Source: Methylobacterium adhaesivum (GTDB taxonomy: Bacteria > Pseudomonadota > Alphaproteobacteria > Rhizobiales > Beijerinckiaceae). From it: DNA of 64,000 nt. The notes under the pieces are model-generated. The model worked only from the letters and a program-made list of their open reading frames with translations, was not told the DNA's origin and made no database searches. Both the position numbers and the translations under genes were made by a program. Within the stretch, counting starts at the first letter, position 1. Every line of letters starts with the position of its first letter. Location of the stretch: positions 124,001-188,000 of the forward strand of contig NZ_BPQD01000007.1 in the NCBI RefSeq assembly GCF_022179065.1. Direction: 5' to 3'. Positions 17,351 through 25,430 of the stretch are shown piece by piece.

Positions 17351-18055
17351 TCACACCGCCTCCGCCGTGAACTGTGAAAACCCCTTCGCCCGGAGGACGC
17401 AGGCCGGGCAGGCTCCGCAGCCATACCCCCAGGCGTGCCGCGCGCCCCGTTCCCCGAGGTAGCAGGTGTGGCTCGCCTCCACGACGAGGTCGACGAGGGG
17501 ACGGCCGCCGAGGTTGTCCGCGAGGCGCCAGGTGGCGGCCTTGTCGATCCACATGAGCGGCGTGTGGAGCACGAAGCGGCGGTCCATGCCGAGATTGAGC
17601 GCCACCTGCAGGGCCTTGATGGTGTCGTCGCGGCAATCGGGGTAGCCGGAATAGTCCGTCTCGCACATGCCGCCGACGATGTGGCGCAGGCCCCGGCGGT
17701 ACGCGAGCGCCGCCGCGAAGGTGAGGAACAGCAGGTTGCGGCCCGGCACGAAGGTGTTGGGCAGCCCGTCGGCCGCCAGGGCGATCTCGGTGTCGCGGGT
17801 CAGCGCCGTGTCGGAGACGGCCCCGAGGGCAGCGAGGTCGAGGGTGTGATCGGGGCCGAGGCGCTGCTCCCAAGCCGGGTTCAGGGCCGTCATCCCGTCG
17901 CGCAGGGCGGCGCGGCCGTCGAGCTCGATGCGGTGGCGCTGGCCGTAATCGAACCCGAGGGTCTCGACGGTAGCGAAGCGGTCGAGGGCCCAGGCGAGGC
18001 AGGTGGCCGAATCCTGCCCGCCGGAGAACAGCACCAGGGCGCCGCCGTCGCTCAT
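17351..18055 (-). CDS. queC: 7-cyano-7-deazaguanine synthase QueC
   Basis: 234 aa. The ATP-pyrophosphatase P-loop SGGQDS is at 11-16; the zinc-binding cysteines are at the C-terminus in CYLGERG and [11 protein letters not shown]. It converts 7-carboxy-7-deazaguanine to preQ0 with ATP and ammonia, for queuosine tRNA modification or 7-deazaguanine DNA modification. The start overlaps the queD stop (ATGA). It is the last gene of queE-queD-queC. Confidence 0.96.
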   Translation of the reverse strand: MSDGGALVLFSGGQDSATCLAWALDRFATVETLGFDYGQRHRIELDGRAALRDGMTALNPAWEQRLGPDHTLDLAALGAVSDTALTRDTEIALAADGLPNTFVPGRNLLFLTFAAALAYRRGLRHIVGGMCETDYSGYPDCRDDTIKALQVALNLGMDRRFVLHTPLMWIDKAATWRLADNLGGRPLVDLVVEASHTCYLGERGARHAWGYGCGACPACVLRAKGFSQFTAEAV

Positions 18056-18435
18056 GGTTGGTTCGTACCCTGCGGGGCCGCCTCGCCCTCGTACTCGGCC
18101 CAGGACATCGGCGTCTCGTAGACCTTCACGGAGGACAGCGCCGGCAGGGCCGCCTTGGTCCGCGCCCAGATCCAGGCGGCGATGTGCTCGGCCGTCGGGT
18201 TCTCCAAGCCCTCGATGTCGTTCAGGCAGTAATGGTCGAGCTGGAGCAGCACGGGCGCGAAGGCGTGCTCCACGTCGAAGAAATCCACCACCCAGCCCGT
18301 CCGCGGGTCGACGGCGCCCGTGAGGGTGAGTTCGACCCGGTAGGAATGCCCGTGCATGCGGTGGCAGCGATGGGTCTCGGGCACGTTCGGCAGGCGGTGC
18401 GCCGCCTCGAAGGTGAAGGCTTGGGTGATCTTCAT
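18052..18435 (-). CDS. queD: 6-carboxy-5,6,7,8-tetrahydropterin synthase QueD
   Basis: 127 aa. The zinc-binding histidines are seen in FEAAHRL and CHRMHGHSY, with the catalytic cysteine in that motif; WVVDFFDVE and LDHYCLND are also typical. It makes carboxy-tetrahydropterin from dihydroneopterin triphosphate as the second step toward preQ0. Lies 22 nt after queE and overlaps queC by 4 nt. Confidence 0.96.
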   Translation of the reverse strand: MKITQAFTFEAAHRLPNVPETHRCHRMHGHSYRVELTLTGAVDPRTGWVVDFFDVEHAFAPVLLQLDHYCLNDIEGLENPTAEHIAAWIWARTKAALPALSSVKVYETPMSWAEYEGEAAPQGTNQP

Positions 18436-18457
18436 GGGGCGCAATCTACACGGCTCA

Positions 18458-19096
18458 CTACGGAATTCCGATGATCTTGTGCGTCTGGAGCGAGAGCCGC
18501 CAGCGCGCGTCGCTCCGGCAATACGCCACCGCCGCCTCGGTGTTGGCGACGCGCTCCGGCCCGTCCATGGGCTGGAGCCAGTGGTGGCGAAAGGCGAGAT
18601 CGGCAAAACGCGCCGGATCGGCCTCCGCTTCCGCCTGCGGGTAGACGAGCTTCAGCTCGTGGCCGGTGGTCTGCACCAGGGGATTGCCCGCCTTCGGGCT
18701 GACGCAGATCCAGTCGATGCCCTCGGGCGCGGCAAGCGTGCCGTTGGTCTCCACGGCGATCTCGAAGCCTCGGGCGTGCACCGCCGCGATGAGGGCGGGA
18801 TCGAGCTGCAGCAGGGGCTCGCCGCCGGTGAACACGACGTAGCGATGGTGCGGCCCGCCCGTCCACGTCGCCGCAACGGCGTCCGCGAGGGCCTCCGGCG
18901 TGGCGAACCGGCCGCCGCCCTCGCCGTCCATCCCGACAAAATCCGTGTCGCAGAAGCGGCAAGCGGCCGTGGCGCGGTCCTCCTCGCGGCCGGACCACAG
19001 GTTGCAGCCGGCAAAGCGGCAGAACACCGCCGCGCGGCCCGCCTGCGCGCCCTCGCCCTGAAGGGTGTGGAAGAGTTCCTTGACCGCGTATGCCAT
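18458..19096 (-). CDS. queE: 7-carboxy-7-deazaguanine synthase QueE (radical SAM)
   Basis: 212 aa. The QueE-type cluster motif C-x14-C-x2-C is present (Cys31, Cys46, Cys49), with an additional Cys26, together with LQGEG (12-16) and VFTGGEPLLQ. It converts 6-carboxytetrahydropterin to 7-carboxy-7-deazaguanine with SAM and a 4Fe-4S cluster. First gene of the que operon; divergent from the D,D-carboxypeptidase. I saw no preQ1 riboswitch in the 287-nt gap, but structure prediction would be needed to rule one out. Confidence 0.95.
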   Translation of the reverse strand: MAYAVKELFHTLQGEGAQAGRAAVFCRFAGCNLWSGREEDRATAACRFCDTDFVGMDGEGGGRFATPEALADAVAATWTGGPHHRYVVFTGGEPLLQLDPALIAAVHARGFEIAVETNGTLAAPEGIDWICVSPKAGNPLVQTTGHELKLVYPQAEAEADPARFADLAFRHHWLQPMDGPERVANTEAAVAYCRSDARWRLSLQTHKIIGIP

Positions 19097-19383
19097 GCTG
19101 TCCTGGGGCGCCCGCCGGACGGGCCGCCCGAATCCCTCGGGTGATGTTGCCCTGCACATAAGCCCGCCGCGCCCGCGAGGCCACACCCCCGGGCGGGCGG
19201 GAGTGGCTTCGCCATGCTCTCGCCACGGAAACGGGGTTTGTGCGGCGCAGGCCGGACATCGTCGGCGACCCGCCCCGGCGGGAGCGGACCGTCTCGCCGA
19301 AGCTTTGCCGTTGCCCTACATAAGTGTCCGCGCGGGCCGATCGTCATCGGGCCGGAACGGTCCCCTTCTCGAAGACAGGCCCG

Positions 19384-20907
19384 ATGTCGAACCCCCTGTT
19401 GAGGCGCTCATTGTCCAGGCGCTTGGCCCTCGGTTTCGCCGCCGGTCTCGGCCTGTTCGGCGCCGGCTCGGCCGGCGCGGTCACGGCCCCGATCCTCGTG
19501 GTCGAGGTCGATTCCGGCAAGGTGATCTACGCGCAGGGCGCCACCGACCCGTGGTTTCCCGCCTCCATCACCAAGCTGATGACCACCTACGTCGCCCTCG
19601 ACCTCGTGCGTCAGGGCAAGGTGTCGATGGATTCGCTGATCACCATCTCGCCCGCCGCCGCCGCCGAGCCGCCCTCCAAGATGGGGTTCCGGCCGGGCAC
19701 GCAGCTCACCCTCGACAACGCCCTGAAGATCATCATGGTGAAGTCGGCCAACGACGTCGCCTGGGCCATTGGCGAGTCCCTCGGCGGGTCCGTCGAGGGC
19801 TTCGCAGCCCTGATGAACGACACGGCCCGGCGCATCGGCATGCACGAGAGCCGCTGGACCAACCCGAACGGCCTGCCCGACGCCCGGCAATGGACCTCGG
19901 CCCGCGACATGGCGGTCCTCGGCCGCGCCCTCATCCGCGACTTTCCCGACAGCCGTGGCCTGTTCTCCATCTCGGCGATCCAGTTCGGTAAGTCGATCAT
20001 GGCCAACCACAACGGCCTGCTCGGGCGCTACCCCGGCGCCGACGGCATGAAGACCGGCTTCATCTGCTCGGGCGGCTTCAACGTGGTGTCGAGCGCCACC
20101 CGCAACGGACGCCACCTCATCACCGTGGTGATGGGCCAGCCGAGCGCCCGCGAGCGCGACCTCAAGGCCTCCGACCTGTTCGATTACGGGTTCGGCCAGT
20201 CCACGGGTTGGACCGCCCAGACCCTCGACTCCCTGCCGGCCTCCGCGATCTCCGAGCCGCCGGACCTGCGCCCCTACATCTGCGACCGCAAGAAGCCGAT
20301 GCCGGTCGACGAGGGTCCGGGCGCCATCGCGGGGAACACCGACAGCTCCAACGCCCAGATCCTCGCCGCCGCCGCGCCCCCCGGCTCGGCTCTGGCGCTG
20401 GCCACCCTCAACAACGGCGCCCTGCGCGGCCGCGCCCTGCCGCCCCGCGCCCCGCTCCAGCCCATCCCCGTCTGGATCGGCCGCGATCCGGCGGAAGGGG
20501 CCCTGGCCCTGACCGCCCAGGCCGAGGCCGACAAGGCCGAGCGCGCCCAGGCGCAGGCCGCCGCCCGCAAGACCCGCCTCGACGCCGTCGCGGCCCGCCG
20601 CGAGGCGGCGAAGGACGCGCGTCAGGCCAAGGCCGGTGCGAAGCCCGAGGCGAAGAAGGCCCTGGCGCGTGGGAAATCTGCCGTACCGTCGACGGCCAGC
20701 GCCTACGCCCCCGCCGAGGCGACGCCATTGCTGGAGGGCGCGCCGAAGCTCAAGGTGAACACCCTGCACAAGCCGTCCGCCAAGGTGCAGCCCAAGGCCC
20801 AGCCCAAGACGGCCAAGCCCGAAGCGAAGGTGGACACGAAAGCCGTCGCCAAGCCGAAGCAGGCCGCCAAACCCGCCCGCGCCGCGAAGGCGGCGGCCGA
20901 GGAATAG
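19384..20907 (+). CDS. D-alanyl-D-alanine carboxypeptidase (DacA/DacF type) with Lys/Ala-rich tail
   Basis: 507 aa. Penicillin-binding motifs are SITK (61-64, nucleophile Ser61), SAN (121-123) and KTG (223-225). An N-terminal hydrophobic segment (about 13-33) is a signal peptide or anchor. From about 370 the protein becomes a long Ala/Lys/Pro-rich tail (KAKAGAKPEAKKA-like), about 130 aa, which may bind murein or the membrane. It trims the terminal D-Ala of peptidoglycan pentapeptides in the periplasm. Start ATG 19384; the upstream extension to 19324 has no support. Confidence 0.93.
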   Translation: MSNPLLRRSLSRRLALGFAAGLGLFGAGSAGAVTAPILVVEVDSGKVIYAQGATDPWFPASITKLMTTYVALDLVRQGKVSMDSLITISPAAAAEPPSKMGFRPGTQLTLDNALKIIMVKSANDVAWAIGESLGGSVEGFAALMNDTARRIGMHESRWTNPNGLPDARQWTSARDMAVLGRALIRDFPDSRGLFSISAIQFGKSIMANHNGLLGRYPGADGMKTGFICSGGFNVVSSATRNGRHLITVVMGQPSARERDLKASDLFDYGFGQSTGWTAQTLDSLPASAISEPPDLRPYICDRKKPMPVDEGPGAIAGNTDSSNAQILAAAAPPGSALALATLNNGALRGRALPPRAPLQPIPVWIGRDPAEGALALTAQAEADKAERAQAQAAARKTRLDAVAARREAAKDARQAKAGAKPEAKKALARGKSAVPSTASAYAPAEATPLLEGAPKLKVNTLHKPSAKVQPKAQPKTAKPEAKVDTKAVAKPKQAAKPARAAKAAAEE

Positions 20908-21040
20908 GACCCCCGTCTTTCCGGAGCTGCGCTGGCAGAACCTCGGACCGACGGCGTGGATGCGGGGAGCCTGAACGGGCTCGTCCGCTGAAATCGAAGG
21001 GCGGCGGCGGATTGAGCCCGAGGCCCGGCCGGGTTAGGCC

Positions 21041-22168
21041 GTGGCCATGACCGAGTCCTCAGTCCTGTCGCCCACCGACCCGCGCGCTCCGGCGCCGATC
21101 CCGCTGACCGTCCTCACGGGCTTCCTGGGTGCCGGCAAGACCACCCTGCTGAACCGGATGCTGCGCGATCCGGCCCTCGCCGACACGGTGGTGATCGTCA
21201 ACGAGTTCGGCGAGATCGGCCTCGACCACCTGCTCATCGAGACGGTGGACGAGGACATGATCCTACTCGGCGCCGGATGCCTGTGCTGCACCGTGCGCGG
21301 CGATCTCATCGCCACCCTCGAGGATCTCCTACGCAAGCGCGACAACGGCCGCATCCCGCCGTTCCGCCGCGTCGTCATCGAGACGACGGGCCTCGCCGAT
21401 CCGGCCCCGATCCTCCACGCCCTGATCTACCACCCCTATCTCGTGATCCGGTACCGCCTGCAGGGCGTGATCACGGTGGTGGACGCGGTGAACGGGGCCG
21501 CCACCCTCGATTCCCATCCGGAGGCCGTACGGCAGGCGGCGGTGGCCGACCACCTCGTTCTGACCAAGGCCGATCTCTCGCGCGACGGCACCGACGCCCT
21601 CGCGGTCCGCCTGCGCGCCCTCAATCCGGCCGCCCCCCTGCACGGGGCCGACGTCCCGCCCGCCGAGCTGCTCGGCGGGTTCTTCGGCGTCGAGGGCAAG
21701 ACCGCCGACGTCGCCGCGTGGCTGGGAGCGGAGGCCGTCGAGGCCCAACCTCACGGCCATCACCACCATGGTCACCACCATCACGACGTGAACCGGCACG
21801 ACGCGGCCATCCGCGCCTTCACCCTAACGAGCGACGTGCCCGTGCCGCGCGCGCGCCTCGAGATGTTCCTCGATCTCGTGCGCTCGGCCCACGGCCCCAA
21901 GCTCCTGCGCCTGAAGGGCCTCGTCGCCCTGGCGGAGGATCCCGGGACCCCCGTGGTGATCCACGGGGTGCAGCACATCGTCCACGCGCCGGTGCATCTG
22001 GCGGCCTGGCCCGACGGCGACCGGCGCTCGCGCCTCGTCCTCATCGTGCGCGACCTCGACCCCGCCTTCGTCACCGGCCTGTGGGATGCCTTCCTCGGCC
22101 GCCCGCGTATCGACGCGCCCGACATGGCGGCCCTTACCGACAATCCCCTGGCGATCCCCGGCGGCTGA
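21041..22168 (+). CDS. CobW/P47K family GTP-binding metallochaperone
   Basis: 375 aa from GTG 21041; ATG 21047 is equally possible. Walker A GFLGAGKT (27-34), the metal-binding CLCC motif (80-83) and the TKADL G4 motif define the COG0523 family. A His-rich run near 233-245 (HGHHHHGHHHH) precedes the C-terminal CobW domain and would bind Zn2+, Co2+ or Ni2+. Such proteins load zinc or cobalt enzymes. It is not beside the cob genes (12 kb away); its near neighbour is rpmB (L28), a pairing seen in Zur-controlled loci, though no Zur box was recognised. Confidence 0.93.
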   Translation: MAMTESSVLSPTDPRAPAPIPLTVLTGFLGAGKTTLLNRMLRDPALADTVVIVNEFGEIGLDHLLIETVDEDMILLGAGCLCCTVRGDLIATLEDLLRKRDNGRIPPFRRVVIETTGLADPAPILHALIYHPYLVIRYRLQGVITVVDAVNGAATLDSHPEAVRQAAVADHLVLTKADLSRDGTDALAVRLRALNPAAPLHGADVPPAELLGGFFGVEGKTADVAAWLGAEAVEAQPHGHHHHGHHHHDVNRHDAAIRAFTLTSDVPVPRARLEMFLDLVRSAHGPKLLRLKGLVALAEDPGTPVVIHGVQHIVHAPVHLAAWPDGDRRSRLVLIVRDLDPAFVTGLWDAFLGRPRIDAPDMAALTDNPLAIPGG

Positions 22169-22286
22169 TTTCGAATCCCGATGCGGGCCGCTGGGTGCGG
22201 CACCGTTCTTGGTCCGAAGCGGTCAGCGCGGCGCCCCGGAGGCGCCGAACCGTCCCGAAATGGGACGGTCGGGGGAGTCTGAGAGA

Positions 22287-23138
22287 ATGGTGGAACGGCG
22301 CTTTACGGTGATTCCGGGCGGAGCTGCGGCAGAAGAGGCAGCGGATGCCGGGTCCTGGCGAATCGCGTTGTCGCGGCCCGGGCAGGTCGCGCCCGAGGCG
22401 GTCGTGGCGTGGCGCGCGCTCCTGACCCGGGTGGGCGCGCCCGACGCGGTCTTCGCCGATCCCGACTATCTCCAGGCGGCAGCCCAACATTGTGCCGCCG
22501 GACGCGAGGTGGTGTTCGCCCTGGCGTCCACCGGAACGGGCGCCGCGACCACCCTGCGCGCGGCTGTGGCTCTGACGGTGCCGCACCCGCTCTGGGGACG
22601 GGGCCGATTCGCGCCCTGGCATCCGCGCGGACACACCGTGGCGCCCGCCGTCGAGGCCCGCTTCGCGAATGATCTGCAGGTGGCCCTCGCTGGGCACCTG
22701 CGGGGTCTACGCCGGAACGCGGTCCTCGATCTCGGCCCAATCGCGCACCATCGCCCGCCGGGGCGTCCGACACTCAGTGCGGTGTCCGGCCTCCCCCGGA
22801 TTCCGGCGCGTGACCTGATCGACGTCGGCGGACCGAGCGCCGCCGTGCGCGAGCGCATCGTCGAGCCGCACCGCATCCGGGATGCCGTAGAGGAATTCCT
22901 GGTGCTCGATGCCGCGCACGCGGCGCGGCCGATCCTCGACGATCCGTCGGAGGCGAGTTTCGTCCGGGTGGTGACGCGCCTGTTCGCCCGCCGGCAGCGC
23001 GCCGCCGTAGATCTCAGCCGCCGGCACGACCATGTCGTCGATGCCGTCCTGCGACTCGGCGCGGGGCCCCAAGCCGTGGTCTGGCGGCGAGCCTTCGTGG
23101 GGATGGACGCGGCGGAGCGCCGGGGTCGCTCGGCCTGA
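22287..23138 (+). CDS. Truncated or diverged CelD/BcsL-like GNAT protein
   Basis: 283 aa, not a clear member of any family. The N-terminal part has the pattern of CelD/BcsL acyltransferase-like proteins (a W-x-A-L helix, a VFADPDYLQAAAQH segment), and residues about 192-270 resemble the later AVEEFLxLE...DPxxAxFxRxxxRxLARR...VLRxGxxAxxWRxA pattern of that group. Compared with full members (about 380-400 aa) the end is missing right after the expected AYDE region, so the acetyl-CoA domain looks incomplete. It may be a shortened paralogue or a decaying gene. Frame is open and codon use is normal. Confidence 0.5.
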   Translation: MVERRFTVIPGGAAAEEAADAGSWRIALSRPGQVAPEAVVAWRALLTRVGAPDAVFADPDYLQAAAQHCAAGREVVFALASTGTGAATTLRAAVALTVPHPLWGRGRFAPWHPRGHTVAPAVEARFANDLQVALAGHLRGLRRNAVLDLGPIAHHRPPGRPTLSAVSGLPRIPARDLIDVGGPSAAVRERIVEPHRIRDAVEEFLVLDAAHAARPILDDPSEASFVRVVTRLFARRQRAAVDLSRRHDHVVDAVLRLGAGPQAVVWRRAFVGMDAAERRGRSA

Positions 23139-23253
23139 GGGGCTTCAGGCGTCGCCTTCGTTCCGATCTTCGCAAGCTGATCTCAACCGACGGCCTGGGC
23201 CGGTCGCCACACAAACCCTTGTGTTGGCGTGGCCCGTTCCGGCGCGGAACGTC

Positions 23254-23290
23254 ACAAAACCGCCGCTCGCGATTAGGCGGGCGGCGGTTT
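23254..23290 (-). terminator. Intrinsic terminator of rpmB
   Basis: A 10-bp stem AAACCGCCGC / GCGGCGGTTT (23281-23290 and 23257-23266 on the plus strand) ends, read on the minus strand, in TTTT. It lies about 40 nt downstream of the rpmB stop. Confidence 0.75.
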
Positions 23291-23328
23291 CGAAACGGGA
23301 GCGATTCGGTCTGTGACGAACCGAAGAC

Positions 23329-23634
23329 TCAGGCGGCGACGGGCGCCTCGACTTCGGCGAGCTTCTTGTGCAGCTCGCGCTTGATCAGGCGGGCCGTCTG
23401 CGACAGCTCGATCTCGCTCGCCTTGATGAGGAAGGCATCGAGGCCACCGCGATGCTCCACGGAGCGCAGGGCGTGGGCGGTGACGCGCAGGCGCACGCGG
23501 CGCTTCAGGGCATCCGACTGCAGGGTGACCTGGCACAGGTTCGGCAGGAACCGGCACTTGGTCTTGCGGTTCGAGTGGCTCACGAGGTGGCCGGTCTGCA
23601 CGGCTTTGCCCGTGAGTTCGCAACGGCGCGACAT
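23329..23634 (-). CDS. rpmB: 50S ribosomal protein L28
   Basis: 101 aa. The L28 start [26 protein letters not shown] and [11 protein letters not shown] segments are all present. It is part of the large ribosomal subunit near the E-site. Cysteines at 5, 27 and 34 are more than most alphaproteobacterial L28 proteins have, but no full CxxC pair of the zinc-ribbon form is seen. A strong promoter is at 23747-23776 and a terminator lies downstream, so it is a single-gene unit. Confidence 0.97.
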   Translation of the reverse strand: MSRRCELTGKAVQTGHLVSHSNRKTKCRFLPNLCQVTLQSDALKRRVRLRVTAHALRSVEHRGGLDAFLIKASEIELSQTARLIKRELHKKLAEVEAPVAA

Positions 23635-23746
23635 AATTCTGTTTCCCGGTTCGTTCCGCGTGTCCGACAGGGCGATGGCGGGACACCCGCGGAGGGGCCT
23701 CTCGCACGCCAAGCCCGGTGGAGCGGCGTCTCATTGAAGGCGCGAG

Positions 23747-23776
23747 CCTATAGGGGATGGGGTCCCCTGCCGTCAA
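23747..23776 (-). promoter_or_regulatory. Sigma-70 promoter of rpmB
   Basis: On the minus strand TTGACG (23771-23776) and TATAGG (23747-23752) are spaced by 18 nt, about 110 nt upstream of the start codon. This is one of the best promoter matches in the window. Confidence 0.7.
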
Positions 23777-23933
23777 GGCGGGACCGGCTTTTTCGGCGAC
23801 GGAGCCGTCGCGCCGCGTCCCTCGAACGATGTATTAACCATGGGGACCGACGATGCCGGGACAAGGACGGAACCCGACCCCGTCACCGCCGGGCCACCCG
23901 CCGCCCCCCGCGTTCCCAACCGAGTTCCCAGTC

Positions 23934-24854
23934 ATGTGCGCCAAGCGCCTCCCTGCCAAGCGCTTCCTCGCCAAGCGCCTTCCGGTCGAGCGTCTTCTGG
24001 GCGCCGGCCTTGTTCCGGCCCTGCTGCTGGCGATGCCGGCGGCCGAGGCGCGGCCGAAGGCGGCCGCCGCCGCCAACGTCACGGTGGATTACGGCATCGC
24101 GCTCGCCGGCATCTCCATCGGCACCGCCCAGGTGACGGGGGCGTTCGAGAGCACGCGCTACCGCATGGACGTGTCGGCCCGCCTCACCGGCCTCGTCGGC
24201 GCGGTCACGGGCGGCATGGGCTCGGCCCGCGCCAGCGGCCTCATCGCCGCCGGCCCGCAGCCGAGCGCCTTCGCCATCTCCACCAAGACCGCGAATTCGG
24301 GCATCGCCGTGCGCATGGCGCTCGCGCGCGGCACCGTCACCCAGGCCGAGATCACCCCGCCCCTCGTCGACATGGGCGACCGGGTGCCGATCACCCCCGA
24401 GAACAAGCGCGGCGTCATCGATCCGGCGAGCGCCCTGATGATGCCGGCGACGGCGCGCGGCGACCTCATCGACCCGGCCAACTGCAACCGCACCCTGCCG
24501 GTCTTCGATGGCGCCACCCGGTTCGACGTGGTGCTGAGCTACGGCGAGACCCGGACGATCGAGAAACCGGGCTATGCCGGACCGATCCTCGTCTGCAACG
24601 CCCGCTATCAGGCCATCGCCGGGCACCGCCCCGACCGGCCGGGGGTGAAGTTCATGGAGGACAACCGCGACATGTCCGTCTGGCTCGCCCCCGTGGAGGG
24701 CACCCGCGTGCTCCTGCCGATCCGGATCTCCGTGCGCACCACCATCGGCACCAACATCATCGAGGCGACGCGCTGGTCCCGCAGCGGCGCGCCCACGATC
24801 ACGGCGGCGGCCGGCTCGGCCGGCGCCCTGGCGAGCCTCGACGGACAACCCTGA
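23934..24854 (+). CDS. DUF3108 family protein
   Basis: 306 aa from ATG 23934 (ATG 23853 would add 27 proline-rich residues). After a signal-like segment (about 22-40, LLGAGLVPALLLAMPAAEA) the mature protein shows a lipocalin-like beta pattern: VTVDYGIALAGISIG, YRMDVSARLTGL, RFDVVLSYGETR, typical of DUF3108 envelope proteins of alphaproteobacteria. The N-terminus contains three near-copies of AKR(L/F)PxKR coded by a short tandem repeat. Probably periplasmic; function unknown. Confidence 0.8.
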   Translation: MCAKRLPAKRFLAKRLPVERLLGAGLVPALLLAMPAAEARPKAAAAANVTVDYGIALAGISIGTAQVTGAFESTRYRMDVSARLTGLVGAVTGGMGSARASGLIAAGPQPSAFAISTKTANSGIAVRMALARGTVTQAEITPPLVDMGDRVPITPENKRGVIDPASALMMPATARGDLIDPANCNRTLPVFDGATRFDVVLSYGETRTIEKPGYAGPILVCNARYQAIAGHRPDRPGVKFMEDNRDMSVWLAPVEGTRVLLPIRISVRTTIGTNIIEATRWSRSGAPTITAAAGSAGALASLDGQP

Positions 24855-24887
24855 GACACCCGCCTGAGACCCCCACCCGAGACCCCC

Positions 24888-25277
24888 ATGCGCCGCAGCC
24901 TCCTCGCCCTCGTCGTCCTTGCGGCCAGTCCCGCCCTCGGCGCGCCGCTGACCAACGACCCGTCCGGATGCGGCGGCGACGCCTATTCCTCCGCCGAGGT
25001 GGTGGAGGGGCGCCGCCCCCGGCGCGGCCCGATCACCGCCATGCCCGACACCCTCTGCGCCGATCTCGCCGCGCCCGCCCGCCCGAACGGCGTCGATTTC
25101 TACGGCGCTCCGGGCGTGTACGGTCCTGGCGGATACGGGGTTGGCGGTTACGGCGACGGGTATGGACCGGGCGGCGGATACGACGCGGGCGGCCCCGGGC
25201 CCGGCGGCCTTGGCGATGGCGGGGTCTACGCCCCATATGGGGAACGGCTGCCGCCTCGCCCGCGCCGGGGCAACTGA
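24888..25277 (+). CDS. Small secreted glycine-rich protein
   Basis: 129 aa with a signal peptide (MRRSLLALVVLAASPALG). The mature protein has two cysteines (CGGDAYSSAE, TLCADLAAP) and a C-terminal Gly/Tyr/Pro-rich stretch (about 72-115, GPGGYGVGGYGDGYGPGGG). No family recognised. It lies 33 nt after the DUF3108 gene and may share its transcript. Confidence 0.6.
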   Translation: MRRSLLALVVLAASPALGAPLTNDPSGCGGDAYSSAEVVEGRRPRRGPITAMPDTLCADLAAPARPNGVDFYGAPGVYGPGGYGVGGYGDGYGPGGGYDAGGPGPGGLGDGGVYAPYGERLPPRPRRGN

Positions 25278-25430
25278 GGGTTCCTCACGCGACGCCCGCG
25301 AAACCGCCTTTGCTCGAGATCGGGCCGGGCGGTGGACGGGTGTCTCGCGGGGCATGCTCGGAGCGGGGTTCGCCCCGCGTGACACCTCCCCGTCGCCGGT
25401 TCGTCTCGCCGAAGGGACCGCCCCTCGCCC

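Noticed and set aside
17351-19096. 7-deazaguanine DNA modification (dpd-like) system
   Set aside because: Only queC, queD and queE are present; no DNA-inserting transglycosylase or dpd genes are adjacent, so ordinary queuosine synthesis is the simpler reading.
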